A DNA stretch of 5,267 nucleotides from CBDDRG01 sp051306415 (GTDB lineage: Bacteria; Pseudomonadota; Gammaproteobacteria; Pseudomonadales; Porticoccaceae), in contig JBPPNE010000107.1 in assembly GCA_051306415.1 (NCBI GenBank), forward strand, positions 1 through 5,267. Reading direction: 5' to 3'. The first letter of the stretch is position 1. Every line of letters begins with the position of its first letter. The translations under genes were made by a program, and so were the position numbers. Of the stretch, positions 1-5,267 are shown piece by piece. Below the pieces are notes generated by a model. That model saw only the letters and a list, made by a program, of their open reading frames with translations, had not been told where the DNA came from and did no database searches.

Positions 1-509
1 TGCTCGACCAGTTGGTGGTGCGCTTCGAGGCCAGCTATACCCCCGACAAGAAGTTCTCCAACAATCTGCGGACCGACTTCAAGGAAGAAGACGAGTATCT
101 GACCAGCTTTGTGCTGGAAAAATACCAGCGGTTTTCCGACAGCTTCCCCGCGACCTTCTTCATCTTCGAGTGGATGCATCGCTCGGAAACCGATCTGTTG
201 GGCCGTCATCTGAGCGGTATCGGCGGCAATATCAACAAACGTCCGGGCGGTGGTGAAGATGATCGCGGTTGGGATGGCCTCGTGTTCGCGTTCCAGCAGC
301 CGCTGCCGAACCTGGTCTGGCGGATTGATATGTCTGTCTTGTATGACTTCAACAACGGCTACCTGTTCCAACCCGCGGTACGGTACAAACCCAGCGGTGC
401 CTGGACGGTTGAGACCTTTGTGAACGTGGTCGACGGCAAGAAGGACAGTATCTTTCAGCCCTTTGATTTTATGGATGATGTTACCGTTCGCCTGACCTAT
501 CAGTTCTGA
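1..509 (+). CDS. DUF1302-family outer-membrane beta-barrel protein, copy 1 (C-terminal part only)
   Basis: The gene runs in from outside the window. The frame is open from the first full codon (base 3, Leu-Asp-Gln-Leu) to TGA at 507-509, about 168 residues. A TTG at 12-14 is an internal Leu that aligns with Leu in the other two copies, so it is not a start. The visible part matches the C-terminal barrel of copies 2 and 3 almost without gaps: shared blocks include FPATF, IFEWMH, DLLGRHLSG, DRGWDG, VFAFQQP and RYKPS. Alternating hydrophobic/polar stretches and the terminal RLTYQF fit the C-terminal beta-signal read by the BAM complex. The family is known as an outer-membrane barrel; the substrate is unknown. 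Differences from copy 3 at DNA level are often third-position, which suggests a gene kept by selection. Nothing visible here is broken. Family assignment rests on the fuller copy 3. Confidence 0.8.
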   Translation, partial: LDQLVVRFEASYTPDKKFSNNLRTDFKEEDEYLTSFVLEKYQRFSDSFPATFFIFEWMHRSETDLLGRHLSGIGGNINKRPGGGEDDRGWDGLVFAFQQPLPNLVWRIDMSVLYDFNNGYLFQPAVRYKPSGAWTVETFVNVVDGKKDSIFQPFDFMDDVTVRLTYQF

Positions 510-522
510 AAGCGATTGTTGG

Positions 523-552
523 AAAAAAGCCGGCCTTGGAGCCGGCTTTTTT
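523..552 (+). terminator. Rho-independent terminator after copy 1
   Basis: A perfect inverted repeat lies 13 bases after the copy 1 stop: AAAAAAGCCGGC (523-534), loop CTTGGA (535-540), GCCGGCTTTTTT (541-552). A GC core followed by six T is classic. The A run on the left arm means it could also stop transcription from the other direction. Confidence 0.93.
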
Positions 553-654
553 CTGCCTCGACTTTTGTGATCGGTGACTCGGCGAGGAATCTGGTGGCCT
601 CCACACAGCGCTTTCATCCTGGTGCAGTGCCCTAGCCCTAAGGTACCACCTGCC

Positions 655-673
655 GCAAGTCCGACTCACTTGC
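655..673. repeat. Inverted repeat GCAAGT-N7-ACTTGC
   Basis: Perfect 6-bp arms at 655-660 and 668-673 around CCGACTC. It could be a regulator site or an RNA hairpin. It is followed one base later by a second hairpin. Its role is unknown and short arms can arise by chance. Confidence 0.4.
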
Positions 674-674
674 T

Positions 675-688
675 GGCGCGAGAGCGCC
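675..688. repeat. GC hairpin GGCGC-GAGA-GCGCC
   Basis: Perfect 5-bp stem with a GAGA tetraloop (675-679, 680-683, 684-688). No T run follows directly, so it is not a clear terminator. Together with the repeat at 655-673 it forms two consecutive stem-loops about 220-250 bases upstream of the copy 2 start. Confidence 0.4.
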
Positions 689-755
689 GCTGCCGGATGT
701 AATAGAATTTTTGTTATGTACTGAATAATTTTTGGCTATTGCGTTAAATCGGAAT

Positions 756-769
756 GCAGATTGCAGATT
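756..769. repeat. 7-bp tandem repeat GCAGATT x2
   Basis: GCAGATT occurs twice in direct succession (756-762 and 763-769). It is probably a small local duplication in non-coding DNA; a paired regulator half-site is possible but unsupported. Confidence 0.5.
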
Positions 770-893
770 GAGAAAAGCAACAACGCCTGGTCGTTATCCG
801 CGGCTAGTGGGGGTGCTCTCAGGTAGCGAGATCGGGAGCGTCCTTTCGCAATCAACACCGTTACCTACTATTAAGTACATGCAATAAATTAAA

Positions 894-898
894 GAGGG
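894..898 (+). promoter_or_regulatory. Ribosome binding site of copy 2
   Basis: GAGGG at 894-898 sits 8 bases before the ATG at 907. This supports 907 as the original start even though the frame is stopped 21 codons later. Confidence 0.75.
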
Positions 899-2035
899 AA
901 TCGGCAATGAACACAGGGCTGCGATTGAGGGCAAGTTTACCCGCGGTGATAACGGTGGGTTTACTGCCTTGAGCAAGTGTCTGTAGTGCGTTCGACTACT
1001 CGGTGTCCGGGTTCATTCGCCAGGAAATGGCGTACAAGTATTCCGGCAACGAAAATCAGTTGAATCGGGCTGGCAATCGCTTCAATGGCAAAACCTATAC
1101 CCTGGAGGGCGCCCTGACCGGCACCCCGCTTATACCCGCTCCGCCGGGAGCCATTACGGTGTCCAGGGGCGTGGATTATTCCCACTACGAAAATGACCGG
1201 AACGTTTTCGCGACAAAGTCCGAAGTTGATGTGGCGCTTACGTTTTCCAATGACTGGACCGGGTTTGTGAAATTTCGCGGTTACTATCAGCCCGATGTGT
1301 TTGAGGAGATCGACGACAGTAAATTCGTCGATGGCGAGGGTGGCCAGCCCAATCGCTTCAACGTCAAAAATCATGGCAACGAAGCCACCTACCTGTCCCA
1401 CAGCGAAAATAACTACATGCTCGATATGCCCGCCCTCTATCTGGACTGGGCGAACGGACCCTGGTGGGTGCGTATCGGTCAGCAATAGATCGCCTGGGGC
1501 GAAGCACTGTTCTTCCGCGTTGCAGATGCGCCCAGCGGGCTCGATTTTCGCTGCCATGTCATTTTCGACTTCGGTGCGGAGGAGTTCGCGGATGAACGAC
1601 TTGCGGCGCCGGGTGTTCGACTGACCTACAATTTCAACGAGAAGTGGGACGTCGAAGTGTTCGCGCAGATGTTTCAACCGACGATCCTGCCCAACAACTA
1701 TACGCCCTACAACCTCATTGGCACCGGCTACAACGTTGACTATCAGTCCGGCATTGACGCGGTGGACAACAATATCAACGGCGGTATTCGGCTCAAGGGC
1801 GAGATCGGCAATCTTGGCGTGCAGTTTTTTGCGATCAGCCACCACAACCCGGATCCGATTTTCAACCTCAGAGCCGGTGGGCAGAAATTGATACCGGATA
1901 GCGTTTGTGCCGATCCCGCGGTGCCTGCGGTGAGCAAAGCGTTCTGCGGTTTTGATACTCAGCCCTTTGTCTTTGAACCCGGTGGCATGGGCGCCACCAG
2001 CCCGCAGGAATGGTTTTACGCTGCGGCGATACAGG

Positions 2036-2041
2036 GCGCGC
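2036..2041 (+). repeat. GC dinucleotide run at the first frameshift of copy 2
   Basis: GCGCGC (2036-2041) lies where the copy 2 frame changes. Before it the frame reads EWFYAAAIQG, aligning with DWYGATTLAG of copy 3; after it DGVQVLNNL aligns with DGLQILNSL. Removing one GC gives G-A-D and joins the two frames at equal length to copy 3, so a +2 slippage is the simplest cause. A 1-base deletion with one extra codon is the alternative. Confidence 0.75.
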
Positions 2042-2198
2042 CGATGGTGTTCAAGTGCTCAACAACCTGGTGGAAGACTGGCCTTGGATTGCAGGATTCG
2101 CGCAGGCCATCGGGGTGGTGCCGGACGCTAACGGGGACATTGTCACCACAGTCGATGCCGGCGGCCCAAATACTCTCGGTGGCTTGGTGCCGGGCGGT

Positions 2199-2214
2199 GT
2201 TAGCGCGTTAGCGC
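2199..2214 (+). repeat. 8-bp tandem duplication causing the second frameshift of copy 2
   Basis: GTTAGCGC is present twice back to back (2199-2206 and 2207-2214). Eight extra bases shift the frame by +2. With one unit removed the reading is G-V-S-A-T-D-F-L-E-L-F, which continues directly into the frame of the conserved C-terminal half and resembles RVSTLAQ...VDLF in copy 3. Confidence 0.88.
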
Positions 2215-2910
2215 GACGGATTTTCTGGAGCTATTTTTCGCGGCGGGCGTTGGGCTTGGGCCGGCATTGGGCATTGGCAATGGTCTCGGCTCCAGCCTGA
2301 GTGGAAATCTGGTGGCCCACTATGCGGCGGAGAATATCTTCGGCTTCGGGTTCAACTATATCTTCTACGCCGAGCCGGGCACGCTGCTGGATCAATTGGT
2401 GGTGAGATTTGAAACTGCCTATATACCCGACCGCAAGTTTACGAACAACTTAAGTAACAACTATATCGAGGAAGACGAAAGTCTGACCAGCCTGGCGCTG
2501 GAAAAATACCATCGTTTTTCGGATGAGTTTCCCGCTACCTTTCTGATTTTTGAATGGATGCATCGCAAGGAGAGCGACCTGCTCGGTCGTCATCTGAGTG
2601 GTCTCGGTGGCAGTACCATATCGCGCCCCGGTGGCGGCGAGCAGGATCGTGGTTGGGATGGAGTTGTGTTCGCGTTTCAACAACCGTTCCCGAACCTGGT
2701 CTGGCGTTTGGACATGTCTGTTCTCTACGATTTTAACCGGGGCTATTTTTTCCAGCTGGCCGTGCGTTATAAACCCAGCAAGAGCTGGACTGTCGAAGCC
2801 TTTGCCAAGGTCCTTGATGGTAGAAAAGCGAGCATCTTTCAGCCTTTCGACTACTCCGACGACATTACGTTTCGCTTGACCTATCAGTTCTGAAGCCCTC
2901 GCCGTTAGAC

Positions 2911-2939
2911 AAAAAGCCCGCCTCAGAGCGGGCTTTTTT
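2911..2939 (+). terminator. Rho-independent terminator after copy 2
   Basis: Perfect arms AAAAAGCCCGC (2911-2921) and GCGGGCTTTTT (2928-2938) around loop CTCAGA, ending in six T. It starts 18 bases after the pseudogene stop. It is intact although the gene is dead. Confidence 0.93.
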
Positions 2940-3001
2940 GCTTTCCGTGCGACATTGAATTGGCTCGCCGCGCCCGAGCGTCCCTCGTTACCCGTCTTTG
3001 A

Positions 3002-3052
3002 TTGGCGCGATAACAATCGTCGGTTGAGCTCAAGAAGTTCCATTTGCGCCAA
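3002..3052. repeat. Nested inverted repeat with central palindrome
   Basis: Outer arms TTGGCGC (3002-3008) and GCGCCAA (3046-3052) are perfect complements and enclose a 10-bp perfect palindrome TTGAGCTCAA (3024-3033). It is a possible regulator-binding region, about 60 bases upstream of the candidate -35 box. Its function is not known and chance is possible. Confidence 0.35.
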
Positions 3053-3110
3053 CGGGGGGTCTGATTACGCCACGCTCAAGTTTGATGCCCTGAAGCAACC
3101 TGACGCCGAG

Positions 3111-3139
3111 TTATGATCCACATGGTTCTTCTTTATAAA
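3111..3139 (+). promoter_or_regulatory. Possible sigma-70 type promoter of copy 3
   Basis: TATAAA (3134-3139) is a good -10 candidate. TTATGA (3111-3116) lies 17 bases upstream but matches the -35 consensus poorly. It would give a leader of about 120 bases before the ATG at 3265. Confidence 0.3.
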
Positions 3140-3251
3140 TGGTAAACAGGTTGTCACCAAGTGTTGCCGGGACTCACCGGTAACGCTCGGGTATTTTGCT
3201 CTACGGCGCGGATGACCAAATACAGAGAACATTGCTACACAACCTAGCTTC

Positions 3252-3258
3252 AGAGGGG
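3252..3258 (+). promoter_or_regulatory. Strong ribosome binding site of copy 3, pointing to the ATG at 3265
   Basis: AGAGGGG at 3252-3258 is 6 bases before the ATG at 3265. The downstream in-frame TTG at 3297 has no such site. This is the main reason to place the true start at 3265 although it is out of frame with the body of the gene. Confidence 0.8.
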
Positions 3259-3264
3259 ATAATC

Positions 3265-5168
3265 ATGAAAAAAAATGGTATCTGCAAAAGCGTGGCTTGC
3301 TGATCCTGACAACCAGTCTAATGGCTTGGACAAACATCTGTAACGCATTTGACTACACGGTGTCGGGATTCATCCGACAGGAGATGGCTTACAAGATCAA
3401 CGATGATCAAAATCCCCAGAACCCCAATGGCAACCGGCTAAATGGTAAAACCCTACCCAATACCGCGCTGACTAGCCCGGGTGCGTGCGCCCTGATAGAT
3501 ATCTTTGCCGGCGGTGCGCCGGGAGCCGGCGCATGCTCTTTGGGGTTTATACCACCAACGCTTAGCAAGCCGAAACTGAACCAAGAGGCCGACTGGAATG
3601 TTTTCGCTACGCGGGCTGAGGTCGACTTTAGTGCCACTCTTTCCAACAATTGGAGCGCCTTTGCCAAGGTGCGCGGTTACTATCAGCCCGATGTCTTTGA
3701 AGACTATGGTGACGTCGACCTTTTCCGCGTAAATAACCACGGCAACGAAGCCACCTATCTGTCAATCAGCGACGACAACTATATGGTTGACCTGCCGTCG
3801 CTGTATTTCGATTACGCCAAGGGGCCGTTGTGGCTGCGCATTGGTCAACAACAGATCGCCTGGGGTGAGGCGCTGTTCTTCCGGGTCGCCGATGTTGCCA
3901 ATGGCCTGGATCTGCGGCGCCACCTGTTTTTTGATTTTGGCGCAGAGGAATACGCCGATGAACGGCTGTCAGCGCCCGGTATCCGCGCCAGCTACAGTTT
4001 CAGCGAGCACTGGGAGCTGGAAGTTTTTGCGCAAATGTTCCAGCCCTCCGTGTTGCCGAATCGGGGTTCACCCTATAATTTGATGCCTTATCAGGCGACG
4101 GTCGATTTCGGCCCGGGTTTTGACAAGGTGGATAACCAGATCAACGGCGGCTTCCGTCTGCGCGGCGAGTTGGGTAATTTGGGTGTACAACTCTTTGCGG
4201 TGAGCCGGCATAATCCTGACCCTATCTTCAAACTGGTTCCCGGTGGTTTGTCTCTGCCAGGTAGTCCGCTTAACGGCCCGTTGGGGCCGTCGGGGGCGCT
4301 GCTGGCAAGCCAGCCCTTCACCCGGGAACTGTCCGGGGAATACGGCTTCAATTCGCTATCCGACTGGTATGGTGCGACAACATTGGCGGGGCTGGATGGC
4401 CTCCAGATACTGAATAGCCTGAGAGACGAGTGGCCTTATCTCACCGACCTGTTTACCGTATTTTCCGCCTTTGGTCTGACCGACGCGCCTGGCGACTCGC
4501 GTGTTTCAACGCTGGCGCAAGGACAGGTTCTCGTCGACCTGTTTGTTACTGGGTTTGGTTCCGCTCTCCAAGCGGCCCCCGAGGCCGTCTATGCCTCGGA
4601 AAATATCTTTGGCTTTGGTTTTAATTACATATTCTATGCCGAGCCGGATACCTTGTTAGACCAACTGGTGATGCGTTTTGAGGCCAGCTATACGCCGGAC
4701 AAAAAATTTACCGCCACCGGTGTGTCGCGTAACTTTATTGAGTCAGATGAGTGGGCAACCAGCCTGGTATTGGAAAAGTACCACCGTTTTTCGGATGCGT
4801 TTCCGGCGACATTCTTTATCTTTGAGTGGATGCACAAATCGGAAAGCGACTTGTTGGGGCGTCATTTAAGCGGCATTGGCGGCAATATAAACAGGCTGCC
4901 GAGTGGCGGAGAGGATGACCGCGGCTGGGATGGCCTGGTGTTTGCGTTCCAGCAGCCTTTTCCCAACCTCGTGTGGCGGGCCGATTTGTCCGTTCTCTAT
5001 GATCTGAACGGTGGCTTTTTTATCCAGCCGGCGGTGCGGTACAAGCCGAATGAGGAGTGGACTGTCGAAGCCTTTGTCAACGTCATTGATGCCGACAACA
5101 CCGGCTCCGTTTTTGCGCCGCTGGAGTGGTCCGACGACGTCACCGTACGGTTAACCTACCAGTTCTGA
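3265..5168 (+). CDS. DUF1302-family outer-membrane beta-barrel protein, copy 3; start codon out of frame at an A8 tract
   Basis: From 3297 to TGA 5166-5168 the frame is open for 623 codons. The ATG at 3265 reads into a stop at 3301 because the A tract after it has 8 A; with 9 A it reads MKKKWYLQKRG and joins the long frame, giving 634 residues with a 28-residue signal peptide (Lys/Arg start, LLILTTSLMAW core, cleavage after ICNA). No ATG, GTG or TTG lies in the long frame between the stop at 3213 and TTG 3297. Landmarks (634 numbering): FDYTVSGFIRQEMAYK at the mature N terminus, a variable loop with C75 and C91, RGYYQPDVFED, GNEATYLS, WLRIGQQQIAWGE, FAQMFQP, ENIFGFGFNYIFYAEP, and terminal RLTYQF ending in Phe as in BAM substrates. 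The Arg-Leu-Gly/Gln...WGE segment and 600+ length fit DUF1302, whose members often sit beside DUF1329 and have been linked to lipid or steroid metabolism; no substrate can be read here. An alginate-export-type barrel is the main alternative. Confidence 0.8.
3268..3275 (+). repeat. A8 homopolymer directly after the start codon of copy 3
   Basis: Eight A follow ATG 3265-3267. The tract decides whether the gene is readable: 6 or 9 A put the ATG in frame, 7 or 8 do not. Nine A gives the same 28-residue signal length as copy 2. Confidence 0.9.
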
Positions 5169-5187
5169 CCCAACCCGTAGCGCGTCA

Positions 5188-5221
5188 AAAAAGGGCCGAC
5201 ACCTAAGTGTCGGCCCTTTTT
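5188..5221 (+). terminator. Rho-independent terminator after copy 3
   Basis: Perfect 15-bp arms: 5188-5202 (AAAAAGGGCCGACAC) and 5207-5221 (GTGTCGGCCCTTTTT) around a CTAA loop. It is the strongest of the three terminators and begins 19 bases after the stop. The last 46 bases of the window after it show nothing recognisable. Confidence 0.95.
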
Positions 5222-5267
5222 CTTGGCGACTGCTTCAGGAAAACAGTTGGGCTATTCAATTGCTGGC

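Larger units (their letters stand above)
553..893. other. Non-coding upstream region of copy 2
   Basis: I find no convincing gene here; the short reverse-strand open frames lack ribosome binding sites and recognisable protein. The stretch holds two adjacent inverted repeats (655-673 and 675-688), an AT-rich patch (about 700-733) that is the likeliest promoter zone, and a 7-bp tandem repeat (756-769). I could not pick a -35/-10 pair with correct spacing. The region has no evident similarity to the upstream region of copy 3 beyond short words. Confidence 0.6.
907..2893 (+). pseudogene. DUF1302-family outer-membrane protein, copy 2, disrupted by two stops and two frameshifts
   Basis: The gene is collinear with copy 3 from signal peptide to RLTYQF but cannot be translated whole. 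The ATG at 907 opens a signal peptide (Arg at residues 6 and 8, hydrophobic core, SVCSA before FDYSVSGF) that is cut by TGA at 970-972, where copy 3 has Trp. The frame resumes through GFIRQEMAYK, RGYYQPDVFE and GNEATYLS to TAG at 1486-1488, where copy 3 has the third Gln of IGQQQIAWGE. It continues to about 2040, shifts +2 in a GC run, runs through DGVQVLNNL, and shifts +2 again at an 8-bp duplication (2199-2214). The last frame carries ENIFGFGFNYIFYAEP to TGA 2891-2893. Subtracting 10 bases gives 658 codons plus stop, a whole number, which supports this reading. RCH near 1549-1557 replaces RRH of copy 3 (CGC to TGC fits), another likely decay change. The dense but otherwise intact similarity implies recent inactivation. 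An expressed fragment from the GTG at 1003 would lack an export signal. Confidence 0.9.
2940..3251. other. Non-coding upstream region of copy 3
   Basis: I see no gene in this stretch. It holds a nested palindrome (3002-3052), a possible promoter (3111-3139) and a weak hairpin at 3164-3183 (TTGCCGG, loop GACTCA, CCGGTAA, with one G-U pair). It shows no extended similarity to the upstream region of copy 2, so the two genes are probably controlled separately. Confidence 0.55.

Noticed and set aside
553..906. tRNA, riboswitch or small RNA gene in the intergenic region
   Set aside because: The hairpins are short, no cloverleaf or known riboswitch core is visible, and no terminator ends a transcript there.
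794..976. Short reverse-strand open frame upstream of copy 2
   Set aside because: Overlaps the ribosome site and signal peptide of copy 2, has no own ribosome site and no recognisable protein.
979..990. Lipoprotein signal (Cys near the end of both signal peptides)
   Set aside because: The residues before Cys (SV, NI) do not fit a lipobox, and the following S-A or N-A before FDY suits ordinary signal peptidase I cleavage of a barrel protein.
961..1845. Reverse-strand open frame of 294 codons opposite copy 2
   Set aside because: It lies wholly antisense to a gene clearly collinear with copy 3, shows no recognisable domain or start signals, and a similar antisense reading occurs opposite the homologous part of copy 3, as expected from shared codon patterns.
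2199..2214. Target-site duplication of a lost mobile element
   Set aside because: The two 8-bp units are directly adjacent with no inserted sequence or terminal inverted repeats; replication slippage is simpler, although precise excision cannot be formally excluded.
907..2893. Stop-codon reassignment or programmed recoding of copy 2
   Set aside because: It would need TGA readthrough, TAG readthrough and two +2 shifts in one gene; decay is far simpler.
2450..3052. Reverse-strand open frame of 200 codons spanning the end of copy 2 and its terminator
   Set aside because: It runs through a strong terminator and is antisense to conserved barrel sequence; no family is recognisable.
3297..3299. 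TTG as the real start of copy 3
   Set aside because: It lacks a ribosome binding site and would remove the Lys/Arg region of an otherwise typical signal peptide; the upstream ATG has a strong site and restores a 28-residue signal with one base.

Overview
The window holds three direct copies of one gene family on the + strand: large outer-membrane beta-barrel proteins that I assign to DUF1302 (Pfam PF06980). Moderate-to-high GC, Shine-Dalgarno sites, rho-independent terminators after each copy, Sec-type signal peptides and a C-terminal Phe after alternating hydrophobic residues all point to a Gram-negative bacterium. DUF1302 families with several paralogues are typical of Gammaproteobacteria, including marine and lipid- or steroid-degrading lineages; the lineage is an inference and cannot be fixed from this window.

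Layout: copy 1 (1-509) is only the last ~168 codons of a gene that begins outside the window, followed by a terminator (523-552). A ~350-base non-coding stretch follows. Copy 2 (907-2893) is a pseudogene with four separate lesions: a TGA in the signal peptide (W22), a TAG at Q194, a +2 frameshift in a GC run near 2036-2041, and a +2 frameshift caused by a perfect 8-bp tandem duplication at 2199-2214. Removing the 10 extra bases gives 1977 bases (658 codons plus stop), collinear with copy 3 along its length. It keeps its ribosome binding site and terminator (2911-2939). A second ~330-base non-coding stretch follows. Copy 3 (3265-5168) is open over 623 codons, but its natural ATG, which has a strong Shine-Dalgarno site, is out of frame by one base at an A8 tract immediately after the ATG. 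One more A gives a 28-residue signal peptide, exactly the length of the one in copy 2. Copy 3 ends in a strong terminator (5188-5221).

The genes are paralogues with separate terminators and dissimilar upstream regions, so they look like independently transcribed units rather than an operon. No partner gene (for example DUF1329, often a neighbour of DUF1302) is in the window. The most notable point is that both copies whose 5' ends are visible are interrupted inside the signal peptide: copy 2 by an apparently fixed nonsense mutation, copy 3 by a homopolymer length change that could be phase variation, slippage-dependent expression or a sequencing error. I found no RNA gene, CRISPR array, insertion sequence or unknown multi-gene system.
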